Below, in pieces: positions 44,809-53,430 of a stretch of DNA of 64,000 bases; position 1 is the stretch's first letter; every line of letters begins with the position of its first letter. Below the pieces are notes generated by a model. It was not told the DNA's origin and did not search any database. It saw only the letters and a program-made list of their open reading frames with translations. A program made the position numbers and the translations under genes. Source of the stretch: an uncultured Clostridia bacterium (GTDB lineage: Bacteria; Bacillota; Clostridia; UMGS1810); assembly GCA_934500705.1 (NCBI GenBank), contig CAKSTI010000013.1:20233-84232 (forward strand), read 5' to 3'.

Positions 44809-45951
44809 ATGAAACGCAGTGATTTTACAAAATATATAGGTGTATTCGTTCTTGCGGTGCTTATAATTGCCGTATACAAGACGTTTGACAGCATCGGCGT
44901 GATATTTGAATACCTCGGAAATGTGCTCTCGGTATTTACTCCGATACTCATAGGCTTTCTCATAGCCTTTGTGCTCTACCCCGTGTGTGTTAAATTTGAG
45001 GTCTTTTTTGAGAAGTCTAAAAAGAAGTTTATACACACTCACCGCCGTGGCACTGCCGTAATTGCAATATACATCTTGTTTGTCCTTGCAATAGCCGCAT
45101 TCGGTTCAATACTCTTTCCTGCGATAGCGCAGAGCGTGTCGGACTTTATCAATCAGCTCCCCACGCTTGTAAGAAACATTCAAAAGTTTGCAAAAAGCGC
45201 CCAGGTTGCCGACTTTAAGCTGGCAAAAGCGTTTGAAAATCTGCGGGTGAGCGACATTTTGGGTCAGTTTGACTTTACAAATGTAAAAATGTATCTCGGC
45301 AGTGTAATAAGTGTGTCCAAGGTTGTAATAAACTTTTTGCTCTCGATGATAATTTCTATGTATATTCTCCTCGACCGCCAAGAGCTTATACGCACGGCAA
45401 GACGTGTGGGCGACCTCATTTTTCCCAAAAAGAGCCGTGAGGTTATTATGAAATATATAAACCGCACATTTACCATTATGTATAAGTACATTTACTGCCA
45501 GGTAACCGACGCACTCATCGTTGCGATTTTGGCATCGCTCCTGCTTGTGGTAATGCGTGTGCGGTATGCGCCCGTTTTGGGAATTTTTATAGGACTTTTT
45601 AACCTCATTCCCTACTTTGGCGCAATTTCCTCCTGCGTGATAACCGCACTTCTCACCGTCTTTACCTCGTCTCTTTCAAAGGGCATATGGGTTGCGGTGA
45701 TGCTTACGGTTCTCCAACAGATTGACGCAAATGTTATCCAGCCACGGCTTGTGAGAAACGCACTGGAAATACGCCCGTTTTGGGTTTTGTGCGGTGTTTC
45801 CGTCGGCGGCGGACTTTTCGGCATACCGGGAATAATCCTCGCCGTGCCTATGATGGCGCTTGTAAAAACCGTTTTTGACGACTACATTGACTACTGCGAA
45901 AGCAAGAAAAGCGCCTCAAACGACAGCGAAAACGAGGAGATTACGCAATAA
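44809..45951 (+). CDS. AI-2E family transporter (PerM/UPF0118)
   Basis: The 380-aa membrane protein has about eight helices and the conserved family segment ALLTVFTSSLSKGIW...QQIDANVIQPRLVRNALEIRPF. Members export small molecules or act as ion antiporters; the name AI-2E comes from E. coli TqsA and does not prove autoinducer transport. It is the last gene of the DUF4364-cca operon. Confidence 0.9.
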   Translation: MKRSDFTKYIGVFVLAVLIIAVYKTFDSIGVIFEYLGNVLSVFTPILIGFLIAFVLYPVCVKFEVFFEKSKKKFIHTHRRGTAVIAIYILFVLAIAAFGSILFPAIAQSVSDFINQLPTLVRNIQKFAKSAQVADFKLAKAFENLRVSDILGQFDFTNVKMYLGSVISVSKVVINFLLSMIISMYILLDRQELIRTARRVGDLIFPKKSREVIMKYINRTFTIMYKYIYCQVTDALIVAILASLLLVVMRVRYAPVLGIFIGLFNLIPYFGAISSCVITALLTVFTSSLSKGIWVAVMLTVLQQIDANVIQPRLVRNALEIRPFWVLCGVSVGGGLFGIPGIILAVPMMALVKTVFDDYIDYCESKKSASNDSENEEITQ

Positions 45952-45984
45952 TTGCAAATTTTCCAATTTTTTTGCGAAAAAGTC

Positions 45985-46013
45985 TTGACAAACGGCTTTA
46001 AAACTGATATACT
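45985..46013 (+). promoter_or_regulatory. Promoter of the tRNA cluster
   Basis: TTGACA (45985-45990) and TATACT (46008-46013) have a 17-nt spacer, 39 nt before the first tRNA. Confidence 0.88.
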
Positions 46014-46051
46014 CTTTAAGTCGGTTGTTGATATGACCGTTGTCACTGTCT

Positions 46052-46126
46052 GCGGGTGTAGTTCAATGGCTAGAATTCCAGCCTTCCAAGCTGGCCGTGT
46101 GGGTTCGATTCCCATCACCCGCTCCA
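46052..46126 (+). tRNA. tRNA-Gly (TCC)
   Basis: Acceptor GCGGGTG/CACCCGC, anticodon loop CTTCCAA within CCAGC/GCTGG, T-arm GGGTTCGATTCCC, and an encoded CCA end. Confidence 0.96.
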
Positions 46127-46132
46127 CAGTTT

Positions 46133-46209
<77 letters not shown>

Positions 46210-46217
46210 ATTTGTCT

Positions 46218-46295
46218 GGTGGGTATAGTTCAGTTGGTTAGAGCGCCAGATTGTGATTCTGGAGGTCGTCGGTTCGAATCCGACTACCCACCCCA
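46218..46295 (+). tRNA. tRNA-His (GTG)
   Basis: Acceptor GTGGGTA/TACCCAC with an extra G-1 opposite C73 as in His tRNAs, anticodon GTG in CCAGA/TCTGG, and an encoded CCA. Confidence 0.96.
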
Positions 46296-46304
46296 CAATT
46301 ATAC

Positions 46305-46382
46305 TGGGCTGTAGCCAAGTCGGTAAGGCACCAGATTTTGATTCTGGCATTTTCGCTGGTTCGAGTCCAGTCAGCCCAGCCA
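46305..46382 (+). tRNA. tRNA-Gln (TTG)
   Basis: Acceptor TGGGCTG/CAGCCCA, anticodon TTG in CCAGA/TCTGG, a short variable region, and an encoded CCA. Confidence 0.96.
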
Positions 46383-46404
46383 TATTTTTTTAAAAGTTTA
46401 ATAC

Positions 46405-46480
46405 GGACCATTAGCTCAGTTGGCAGAGCACTTGACTTTTAATCAAGGTGTCCGGAGTTCGAATCTCCGATGGTTCACCA
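46405..46480 (+). tRNA. tRNA-Lys (TTT)
   Basis: Acceptor GGACCAT/ATGGTTC (with a G-U pair), anticodon TTT in CTTGA/TCAAG, and an encoded CCA. Confidence 0.96.
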
Positions 46481-46515
46481 AAAATCGGTAAGCACGCAGT
46501 GCCTGCCGATTTTTT
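46481..46515 (+). terminator. Terminator of the tRNA operon
   Basis: AATCGG/CCGATT with an inner GCAC/GTGC stem, then TTTTT, directly after tRNA-Lys. Confidence 0.85.
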
Positions 46516-46527
46516 GCTGACAAAACT

Positions 46528-46563
46528 AAAAGCGCACAGGCACCATTTTGCCTGTGCGCTTTT
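46528..46563. terminator. Terminator, mainly of the cupin gene
   Basis: AAAAGCGCACAGGC and GCCTGTGCGCTTTT form a 14-bp symmetrical stem that can work on both strands, 10 nt after the cupin stop. Confidence 0.88.
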
Positions 46564-46573
46564 CCGCCGTATT

Positions 46574-46927
46574 TTAATACACCACAGCGTCATCTGCGGT
46601 AAAGCCTCCGAGTGAATTTTCCTTTACCTGTATGCACAAGTAAGTTATCTCGGAGTTATCCGCTGCAAAAAACTGACGTTTTGCAGACGGTGCAACCTTT
46701 AACCAATCGCCCGTGCAAAGCTCGATTTCCTTACCGTCGATTACGGCTCTGCCCTTGCCGGAGAGTATGCCGTAGATTTCCTCATTGTTTTTGTGAGAGT
46801 GAACAAACGGAACTCCTGCGCCTGCCGGGAGACGGTTTACGCTGATTTCAGCTCCCGTAAGGGAAAGCTTTTCGTGAAGTTCTGTTCTGCCTTCGTTTCC
46901 GATGTTTGTTTTGGTATAGTTTTTCAT
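46574..46927 (-). CDS. Cupin-domain protein
   Basis: The 117-aa single cupin has a metal-binding motif FVHSHKNNEEIYGILSGKG and a second cupin box GDWLKVAPSAKRQFF. Metal ligands His, His, Glu and His appear to be present. The function could be enzymatic or sensing and cannot be set. The ATG at 46927 follows AGGAGG by 8 nt. It is divergent from an HxlR regulator, which probably controls it. Confidence 0.88.
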   Translation of the reverse strand: MKNYTKTNIGNEGRTELHEKLSLTGAEISVNRLPAGAGVPFVHSHKNNEEIYGILSGKGRAVIDGKEIELCTGDWLKVAPSAKRQFFAADNSEITYLCIQVKENSLGGFTADDAVVY

Positions 46928-47009
46928 TGTGTTTACCTCCTGAATTTTTTGTTGGTTACAGTTTAACACCATATACATTCAAAAACAAGTACGCACTTTT
47001 TTATAACTG

Positions 47010-47038
47010 TATACAAATTTTTTAATATGTGATACAAT
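47010..47038 (+). promoter_or_regulatory. Candidate promoter/operator between cupin and hxlR genes
   Basis: A -10-like TACAAT (47033-47038) stands before the HxlR start, and the -35 region is overlapped by TGTATACAA. This is partly repeated as TGTGATACAA 20 nt on, so the pair could be an HxlR operator controlling both genes. The evidence is weak. Confidence 0.35.
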
Positions 47039-47057
47039 ATATGTGAGGTGATAAAAA

Positions 47058-47393
47058 TTGAAAACGAAAGACGAATTACCCGCCTGCCCCGTGGCAACAG
47101 CCGTGGCGCTTATCGGCGGAAAGTGGAAACTCCTAATTCTGCGCAACCTTAAAATGCGGACGTGGAGATTTAATGAACTCCAAAGAGATTTGGAGGGAAT
47201 ATCGCAAAAGGTACTGACCGACAGCCTGCGTCAAATGATTGACGACGGTCTTGCCTATCGGCACGACTACTGCGAACTGCCGCCGAGGGTTGAGTACGGA
47301 CTTACAAAACTCGGACGGGAGATGCTGCCGATTATTGATGCACTGGCTGACTTTGGAAATTATTATAAATCATATATTGGCAAAGCGGAATAA
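47058..47393 (+). CDS. HxlR-family winged-helix regulator
   Basis: The 111-aa protein has the HxlR signature (CPVATAVALIGGKWKLLILRNL ... RFNELQRDLEGISQKVLTDSLRQM ... LPPRVEYGLTKLG). The cysteine in ACPV is often the redox or electrophile sensor in this family. It starts with TTG at 47058, supported by GAGGTG 7 nt upstream. It probably regulates the divergent cupin gene. Confidence 0.9.
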   Translation: MKTKDELPACPVATAVALIGGKWKLLILRNLKMRTWRFNELQRDLEGISQKVLTDSLRQMIDDGLAYRHDYCELPPRVEYGLTKLGREMLPIIDALADFGNYYKSYIGKAE

Positions 47394-47420
47394 TCTCATA
47401 GAGATTATCCCGCCTTTTTT
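47385..47420. terminator. Bidirectional terminator between hxlR-type and mscL genes
   Basis: GCGGAATAATCTC and GAGATTATCCCGC form a stem with one bulge, followed by TTTTTT on the plus strand; it overlaps the HxlR stop codon. Confidence 0.75.
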
Positions 47421-47802
47421 ACTGTCTTTCTTTAAGCAAATCACGTATCTGCGTGAGCAGTTCCTCCTGGGTGGGCGACTCTGCCTCAACCTTGGGCGGC
47501 TCTTCCTTTGCCTTGAAGTGGTTTGCAAACTTTACAACCATAAATATTGACACTGCAATAATCAAAAAATCAACGACGTTCTGAATAAAATTGCCAAGCA
47601 TAATATAACTGTCGCCACGCAGGTGAATTTTAAAATCCGTAAACTGTATGCCGGCGGTAAGTCCCGAAAAAATCGGCATAAAAATATCGCTCACTATTGA
47701 GGACACAATCTTTCCGAATGCGGAGCCGACTATCACGCCGACCGCCATATCGAGCACGTTGCCTTTAAATGCAAACTCCTTAAATTCCTTTATAACAGAC
47801 AT
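47419..47802 (-). CDS. mscL: Large-conductance mechanosensitive channel MscL
   Basis: The 127-aa protein has the two-helix MscL plan: an amphipathic N-terminus, TM1 GNVLDMAVGVIVGSAFGKIV, TM2 FIQNVVDFLIIAVSIFMVV, and a C-terminal helix (EELLTQIRDLLKERQ). It releases solutes under hypo-osmotic stress. It is a single gene. Confidence 0.95.
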   Translation of the reverse strand: MSVIKEFKEFAFKGNVLDMAVGVIVGSAFGKIVSSIVSDIFMPIFSGLTAGIQFTDFKIHLRGDSYIMLGNFIQNVVDFLIIAVSIFMVVKFANHFKAKEEPPKVEAESPTQEELLTQIRDLLKERQ

Positions 47803-47850
47803 TTTATCTCCCCCGTTTTTTTGATTTTATTTTACAATATTTAATGCGAT

Positions 47851-49149
47851 ATGTCAAATATTTATCTGCTTTTTGGAAAAGATAATTTCGGGGTGATTGA
47901 AATTTCCAAATTTATTGTTAAACACTCGCCGCATCTGTGCGGCACGATTGAAATAAGCGGTTCAAAGAACAGCGCTCTGCCCGTTATGGCGGCGTGCATA
48001 ATGACAGGCTCCGAGGTGTGCCTTAAAAACGTGCCCGATATATCGGACATTGCCGATATGGAAAGCCTGTTAAAATTTCTCGGCTGCAAGTGCAGTTTTT
48101 GCGGCGGCGTGATGTGCATAGACTCCTCGTGTGTCAAAAGCGTGCCGACGCCGTACGAAATATCGTCAAGACTGCGGGCGTCTTTCCTTGTAGCGGGGCC
48201 GCTTTTGGCACTTTTCGGCAAGGCACGCATATCACTTCCCGGAGGTTGCAGTATCGGTCAAAGACCGGTGGATTTGCACGTCAGGGGATTTGAAACCCTG
48301 GGTGCGGTATCGGAGCACGGGAACGGCTATGTGTCGCTTGCGGCGGAGGCTCTCACGGGAGCGGAGATTTACCTTGACTTTCCGTCGGTGGGGGCAACGC
48401 AAAACCTGATGATGGCGGCATGCCTTGCAAAGGGGCAGACGGTCATATCCAATGCGGCGGCAGAGCCTGAGATTGCCGACCTGGGCGAATTTTTAAACAA
48501 ATGCGGAGCAAAAATCCACGGCGCCGGGACGGATACGGTGATAATTGACGGAACCGAAAAACTGCACGGCTGTGAGCACGAAATTATCTCCGACCGCATA
48601 GAGGCAGGCACTTTTATGGCGGCGGTGGCGGCAACGCACGGACGTGCGCAGATTAAAAACGTAACCCCCGCCCACGTTAAGCCGATAACGGCAAAGCTGT
48701 CGGAAATGGGCGTGGAATTTGCCGAGGAAATAAACTCCGTAACGGTTGACGCAAGAAATAAAATCTGCGGTGTGAGCGTGCGTACTATGCCCTACCCCGG
48801 CTTTCCCACGGATATGCAGTCACAGCTTACGGCGCTCCTGTGCACGTGCGAGGGCACGTCGTCGGTAACGGAAACCGTGTTTGAAAACCGCTTTGCCTAC
48901 GCCGGCGAGCTTGTGCGAATGAACGCCAAAATCCGCATAGACGGCAGATGCGCCGTTATCGACGGCGTGGGCGAACTCTGCGGTGCCAAGGTGAGCGCCG
49001 CCGACCTTCGTGGCGGAGCGGCGCTAATCATTGCGGCTCTCGGCGCACAGGGCACTACGGAGATTGAAAACGCACACTTTGTGCGCAGAGGGTACGACGG
49101 AATTGAAAATAAACTTAAAAATATCGGCGCCGATATTTACACAGAGTAA
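47851..49149 (+). CDS. murA: UDP-N-acetylglucosamine 1-carboxyvinyltransferase
   Basis: This enzyme of about 430 aa makes the first committed step of peptidoglycan synthesis. It has the phosphate-binding SGSKNSALPVMAA, the fosfomycin-target loop cysteine in LPGGCSIGQRPVDLHVRG, and FPTDMQSQ. The start is not clear: the ATG at 47851 adds about 17 residues before the usual N-terminus (SKFIVKHSPHLCGTIEISG) and lacks a clear ribosome binding site, while GGGGTG at 47890-47895 lies near the expected start but no ATG follows it. The sporulation gene yunB lies downstream. Confidence 0.92.
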   Translation: MSNIYLLFGKDNFGVIEISKFIVKHSPHLCGTIEISGSKNSALPVMAACIMTGSEVCLKNVPDISDIADMESLLKFLGCKCSFCGGVMCIDSSCVKSVPTPYEISSRLRASFLVAGPLLALFGKARISLPGGCSIGQRPVDLHVRGFETLGAVSEHGNGYVSLAAEALTGAEIYLDFPSVGATQNLMMAACLAKGQTVISNAAAEPEIADLGEFLNKCGAKIHGAGTDTVIIDGTEKLHGCEHEIISDRIEAGTFMAAVAATHGRAQIKNVTPAHVKPITAKLSEMGVEFAEEINSVTVDARNKICGVSVRTMPYPGFPTDMQSQLTALLCTCEGTSSVTETVFENRFAYAGELVRMNAKIRIDGRCAVIDGVGELCGAKVSAADLRGGAALIIAALGAQGTTEIENAHFVRRGYDGIENKLKNIGADIYTE

Positions 49150-49184
49150 AATTTGTGTTAAAATGAATAAAGTGAACATTATTC

Positions 49185-49220
49185 CCCGCTCACTCATATA
49201 ATTTATATTGGGTGAGTGGG
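49185..49220 (+). promoter_or_regulatory. Hairpin covering the yunB ribosome binding site, with sigma-E-like -10
   Basis: CCCGCTCAC (49185-49193) pairs with GTGAGTGGG (49212-49220) with one G-U, hiding the GGGTGAG before the yunB ATG at 49222. Inside the loop CATATAAT (49195-49202) resembles the sigma-E -10. A transcript starting there would lack the 5' arm and be free for translation. Confidence 0.5.
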
Positions 49221-49221
49221 T

Positions 49222-49863
49222 ATGAAAAAAAGAAAACCGTTAAGGATATTACTCTTTCTTGTCGTTTTTGCCGCAGTTGTTATCCTCTTTGCACGGGCAT
49301 ATATAACAGCGGTTGCAACGCTTAAAGGCGTGGCGCAGTCGGAGATGGAAAACGTAGCGAACGCCGCAATTCACTATGCGGTGCGTGAGGCGGCGACAAA
49401 CGGCGGAGGATACACGGGGATTGTGAACATTATGAGGGATAAGGACGGCAAAATCCAAACCCTTACCCTCGACAGCGCAAAGGCGAATTTGTTAAAATCC
49501 GAAATCGCATTAAAGACCCTGCAATACCTCGGCGACAAGGAACGGTCGGAAATATCGGTTCCCGTGGGCAACTTTACCGGGATTGAGTTTTTAACGGGGT
49601 TCGGACCGGAAATTAAGATGAAAATAATTCCGTGCAGTATTGCAAACGTAGACTTTGAGAGCAGTTTTAAGCAGGCGGGAATTAACCAGGTGTGCCACAC
49701 GGTGAGCGTGCGTGTGGACGTGGACATCGGCGCACTTTTGCCGAGGTTTGAGGAAATATCACGTCTTTCGTCATCGGCACTGGTTGCTGAGGCGGTTATA
49801 GTGGGCGACGTGCCCGACACATACTTGGATTTAGGTGACAGATACAATGACGGACAACATTAA
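49222..49863 (+). CDS. yunB: Sporulation protein YunB
   Basis: The 213-aa protein has an N-terminal transmembrane helix (about 7-26) and the YunB pattern (NAAIHYAVREAATNGGGYTGIV..., VPVGNFTGIEFLTGFGPEI). In Bacillus it is sigma-E dependent and needed for normal spores. It overlaps trmR by 17 bases. Confidence 0.9.
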   Translation: MKKRKPLRILLFLVVFAAVVILFARAYITAVATLKGVAQSEMENVANAAIHYAVREAATNGGGYTGIVNIMRDKDGKIQTLTLDSAKANLLKSEIALKTLQYLGDKERSEISVPVGNFTGIEFLTGFGPEIKMKIIPCSIANVDFESSFKQAGINQVCHTVSVRVDVDIGALLPRFEEISRLSSSALVAEAVIVGDVPDTYLDLGDRYNDGQH

Positions 49864-50506
49864 CTACAAATACATAGTAGATTACATAGTAAAGACAGAC
49901 CCCAAAAGCACGGGAATTTTAAAGGAACTGGAAGACTTTGCCGACGGGAAGTTTATACCCATAATTCAGCGTGAGGTCAAGTGCTTTCTCGCATCGCTCT
50001 TGGAATACAAAAAACCGGAACGCATTTTGGAAGTGGGCACGGCGATTGGGTATTCGTCCATTTTCTTTGCCGGATTTTTAAAGAAGGACGGCGAGATTAT
50101 CACTCTGGAAAAGGACGAGAATTACGCAAATCTCGCACGGGAGAACATATGCCGTGCCGGGCTTTCGGACACAATTCACGTTTTGGAAGGCAGTGCGGAG
50201 GAAACGATTAAAACGGTTGACAAAGAAATTGATATGCTCTTTCTCGATGCAAACAAATCGCAGTACAAATACTACTTTGACACCGTTTTCCACCTTATAC
50301 GTCCGGGGGGAATAATAATCTGCGACAACATTTTATACAAGGGTATGACGGCAAACGACGAGCTTTTGCCACGCAAGCACTATGCAATAGTCAACAATAT
50401 ACGTGAATTTTTGGACTTTATGTGCAATGACAAACGGCTCACGTCGTCCATTGTTCCCATAGGCGACGGAATGTTGATTTCCGTTAAAAAGGAGGAAAAC
50501 CAATGA
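49847..50506 (+). CDS. trmR: tRNA 5-hydroxyuridine methyltransferase TrmR-like O-methyltransferase
   Basis: The 219-aa class I SAM methyltransferase has motif ILEVGTAIGYSSIFFA, an IITLEKD acidic end, and the catalytic MLFLDANKSQY/IICDNILYKG. Bacillus TrmR (YrrM) methylates ho5U34 to mo5U34 in tRNAs and is encoded next to the U32 proteins TrhP1/P2. The same neighbourhood here supports the call. The ATG at 49847 has AGGTGA 8 nt upstream. It overlaps the next gene by 4 bases. Confidence 0.85.
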   Translation: MTDNINYKYIVDYIVKTDPKSTGILKELEDFADGKFIPIIQREVKCFLASLLEYKKPERILEVGTAIGYSSIFFAGFLKKDGEIITLEKDENYANLARENICRAGLSDTIHVLEGSAEETIKTVDKEIDMLFLDANKSQYKYYFDTVFHLIRPGGIIICDNILYKGMTANDELLPRKHYAIVNNIREFLDFMCNDKRLTSSIVPIGDGMLISVKKEENQ

Positions 50507-51726
50507 AAAAACCGGAACTTCTGGCACCTGCCGGGAGCCTTGCAAAGTTGAAATACGCCGTAATGTACGGCGCAGATGCGGTATACATCGGCGGTGAGGC
50601 ATTCTCTCTGCGTGTTGCGGCAAAGAACTTTACCGCAGACGAGATAAAAGAGGGCATTGACTTTGCCCATAAGAGGGGCGCAAAGGTCTACATCACGGCA
50701 AACATTATTCCGCATAATTCCGACCTCGAAAAGTTCCCCGATTTTGTACGGGAAGTGGCCGATATAGGCGCAGACGCCATAATCGTGTCCGACCTCGGCA
50801 CGTTCTCCGTTGTGCGTTCCGTTGCGCCAAACCTCGACGTGCACATAAGCACACAGGCTAACAACACAAACTACGCATCGGCAAATATGTGGCACGCAAT
50901 GGGCGCAAAGAGGGTTATACTGGCAAGGGATTTGTCGTTTAAAGAGATAAGAGAAATCCGTGACAAAACCGACCCGCAGCTTGAAATCGAGTGTTTTGTG
51001 CACGGGGCAATGTGCGTGTCGTACTCCGGCAGATGCCTGCTCAGCAACTACCTGACGCACCGTGACTCAAACCGTGGGGCGTGCTCGCACCCCTGCCGCT
51101 GGAAGTATTACTTAATGGAAGAAAAACGTCCGGGAGAATATATGCCCGTTTTTGAAAATGAGCGGGGCACGTTTATTTTCAACTCCAAAGACCTTTGTAT
51201 GATAGAGCACATACCTCAGCTTATCGACTCCGGGATAACCAGCTTTAAGATTGAAGGCAGGGTTAAAAACGAGCTGTACGTGGCAACGGTTGTAAAGGCG
51301 TACAGGCAGGCGATTGACGCATATTTTGAAAACCCCGAAAACTACACCGTGGACAAAGAAATATTAAACGAGCTTGAAAAGGTGAGCCACCGAGAGTACA
51401 CAAGCGGATTTTACTTCGGCAAGCCGACAGAGGAGCAGCAACTCTACACGAGCAACACATACATTCAGGAATACGGCATTGTCGGCGTGGTGCGCTCGTG
51501 GGATAAGGAGAGCAAAACTGCGGTAATAGAGCAGAGAAACAAGTTTGAACAGGGTGATACGCTCGAAGTTTTAACCCCCGTGGGCGAAAACTTTACCATA
51601 ACCGCAAGCGATATGAAAGACGAAAACGGTGAGCCGATTGAAAGCGCACCGCACGCACAAATGATTGTAACTCTGCACTCGGACAAGCCGATGGGCGAGT
51701 ACTGCGTGCTGAGAAAGAAAAAATAG
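50503..51726 (+). CDS. trhP: U32 peptidase-family tRNA hydroxylation protein TrhP
   Basis: The 407-aa U32 family protein has the signature ECFVHGAMCVSYSGRCLLSNYL, a Cys cluster (GACSHPCRW) and a C-terminal beta domain. TrhP proteins use prephenate-derived chemistry to form ho5U34 in tRNAs, giving the substrate of TrmR. The length and features suit the YrrO/TrhP2 type; no YrrN partner is in this window. It starts with ATGA overlap to trmR. Confidence 0.88.
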   Translation: MKKPELLAPAGSLAKLKYAVMYGADAVYIGGEAFSLRVAAKNFTADEIKEGIDFAHKRGAKVYITANIIPHNSDLEKFPDFVREVADIGADAIIVSDLGTFSVVRSVAPNLDVHISTQANNTNYASANMWHAMGAKRVILARDLSFKEIREIRDKTDPQLEIECFVHGAMCVSYSGRCLLSNYLTHRDSNRGACSHPCRWKYYLMEEKRPGEYMPVFENERGTFIFNSKDLCMIEHIPQLIDSGITSFKIEGRVKNELYVATVVKAYRQAIDAYFENPENYTVDKEILNELEKVSHREYTSGFYFGKPTEEQQLYTSNTYIQEYGIVGVVRSWDKESKTAVIEQRNKFEQGDTLEVLTPVGENFTITASDMKDENGEPIESAPHAQMIVTLHSDKPMGEYCVLRKKK

Positions 51727-51736
51727 GGGGACAATT

Positions 51737-53419
51737 ATGAAAAGAGTTTTTGCTTTAACAATGTGCCTTTTGATGAGTGCAACCACTGCATTTGCCTATT
51801 CCTTTCCGGAGCCGGACTGGGGTGCGCTCTACAAGGAGAGAGAGGCAATGGTCACACAGACGGAATTTGAACTTTACACAGAAGGCGGCGTGCAAAACGC
51901 TCCAAACTACGGCGCATTGCTTGAACCGTCGGCCGGGGTATACCTCGGAATGACGGCGGATACGGCAGAGTCATTCAAGCCTCTGGGCGCATACCTTACA
52001 TACGTAACTTCCACCGACCACACCGACCTTTACTACCCGTCAAACGTTGAGGTGCAAAACGCAAATGTGATAACCACCGTCGGCTGGAACTACAACTCAT
52101 TGGACGAGGTGAACCTCGAAAACATCAAAGAAACCCTTGACAATCTGAGTAAATACAACAAGCTGATGCTGATACGCTTTGCAAACGAGATGAACTGCTC
52201 ACCGCTCGGCGACGACCCGCAAAGGTATGTGAATGTTTTCCGGCAGGCGGCAGACCTTATTCACAGCTATCCGAACTTTGCCGTTGTATGGTCGCCCAAT
52301 GACCTCGGTGCGCTTGACAGAAACTTTGAATACTACTACCCCGGTGACGAATATGTTGACTGGGTGGGCGTAAGCTGTTACAGCCTCAAATACTTTCAGG
52401 GCAATGCAAACACCGCATACAAAGACTCCGTGTACTTTATGTCCGGCGACTATGCGTGGGCGACAAACAAGCTGAAACCCGTGGTTAAATTTATGAATGA
52501 CTTCGGCATAAAAAAGCCGATTATCATTACAGAGAGCGGCGTCGAAACAAAAAATATCCACGGCGATACAACACCGCAGTGGACGGTGCCGAGAATGAGA
52601 AATCTGCTCTGGGGCGTTATTATGAAGTATCCGCAGGTAAAAGCTATTAACTACTTTAACGTTCACCGTGCGGACGAGGCGCAGTGGTACGACATATCCG
52701 ACTACCCGTACGCCGCAGAAATATTCAACGAGGCAAAAAATTGCGGTGCGTACTTAAAGGCGCCCAACACCTACCCCGACTTTGTGTTTACTCCGGCAAA
52801 CTCCGGCGAAACGCTCTTTGCCGAAAATAACATTGTAAACCTCTACACCTTTGCATACGTTGCAAATATGCCGGAGCTCTCCGTCAACTACTATGTTGAC
52901 GGGGCGTGGTATTCGTCAAGTGCGCAGCTGCCGTACAAGTGTGCTCTCGATATATCCGCTCTTTCGGACGGAGTGCACGAGATTGAAATACGCACATATG
53001 ACATTTCCAAAAAATATACGTTCTTCAAGCAAGGCACTGCAATAAAATTCGGAAGTATTGCTCCGATGTACGAGGACAATATCACAATAACCGTAAACGG
53101 CGAAAACTTAAGCCTTGACCAAAACTGCGTGATAGTTAAAGACCGCACCCTTGTGCCGCTGCGTGCAATCTTTGAGGCGCTCGGCGCAGGCGTTGACTGG
53201 GACGATGCCACAAGCACCGTAACCGCAGTTAAGGACGGGAAAAAAATATCGCTCACAATAGGCGACAAAACCTTAATTGCGGGCGGCGAGGCAAAGACTC
53301 TGGACGTTCCGCCGCAGTTAATCGGTTCGAGAACTCTTGTCCCCGTTCGTGCGGTAAGTGAGAGCCTCGGCGCAAACGTAAACTGGGACGAGGCAAGTAA
53401 GACAGTTATAATTAACTAA
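51737..53419 (+). CDS. Secreted GH26-like hydrolase with copper-amine-oxidase-N-like domain
   Basis: The 560-aa protein has a signal peptide (to about residue 20), a clan GH-A domain (40-340) with probable acid/base Glu151 (RFANEMN) and nucleophile Glu266 (IITESGVE) as in GH26 mannanases, an Ig-like domain (350-430), and a C-terminal copper amine oxidase N-like domain (about 440-560, DRTLVPLRAIFEALGA and SRTLVPVRAVSESLGA), a common surface-retention module in Clostridia. It is followed within 12 nt by an esterase, which suggests degradation of acetylated mannan or a similar glycan. Confidence 0.8.
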   Translation: MKRVFALTMCLLMSATTAFAYSFPEPDWGALYKEREAMVTQTEFELYTEGGVQNAPNYGALLEPSAGVYLGMTADTAESFKPLGAYLTYVTSTDHTDLYYPSNVEVQNANVITTVGWNYNSLDEVNLENIKETLDNLSKYNKLMLIRFANEMNCSPLGDDPQRYVNVFRQAADLIHSYPNFAVVWSPNDLGALDRNFEYYYPGDEYVDWVGVSCYSLKYFQGNANTAYKDSVYFMSGDYAWATNKLKPVVKFMNDFGIKKPIIITESGVETKNIHGDTTPQWTVPRMRNLLWGVIMKYPQVKAINYFNVHRADEAQWYDISDYPYAAEIFNEAKNCGAYLKAPNTYPDFVFTPANSGETLFAENNIVNLYTFAYVANMPELSVNYYVDGAWYSSSAQLPYKCALDISALSDGVHEIEIRTYDISKKYTFFKQGTAIKFGSIAPMYEDNITITVNGENLSLDQNCVIVKDRTLVPLRAIFEALGAGVDWDDATSTVTAVKDGKKISLTIGDKTLIAGGEAKTLDVPPQLIGSRTLVPVRAVSESLGANVNWDEASKTVIIN

Positions 53420-53430
53420 GGAGAAAGATT

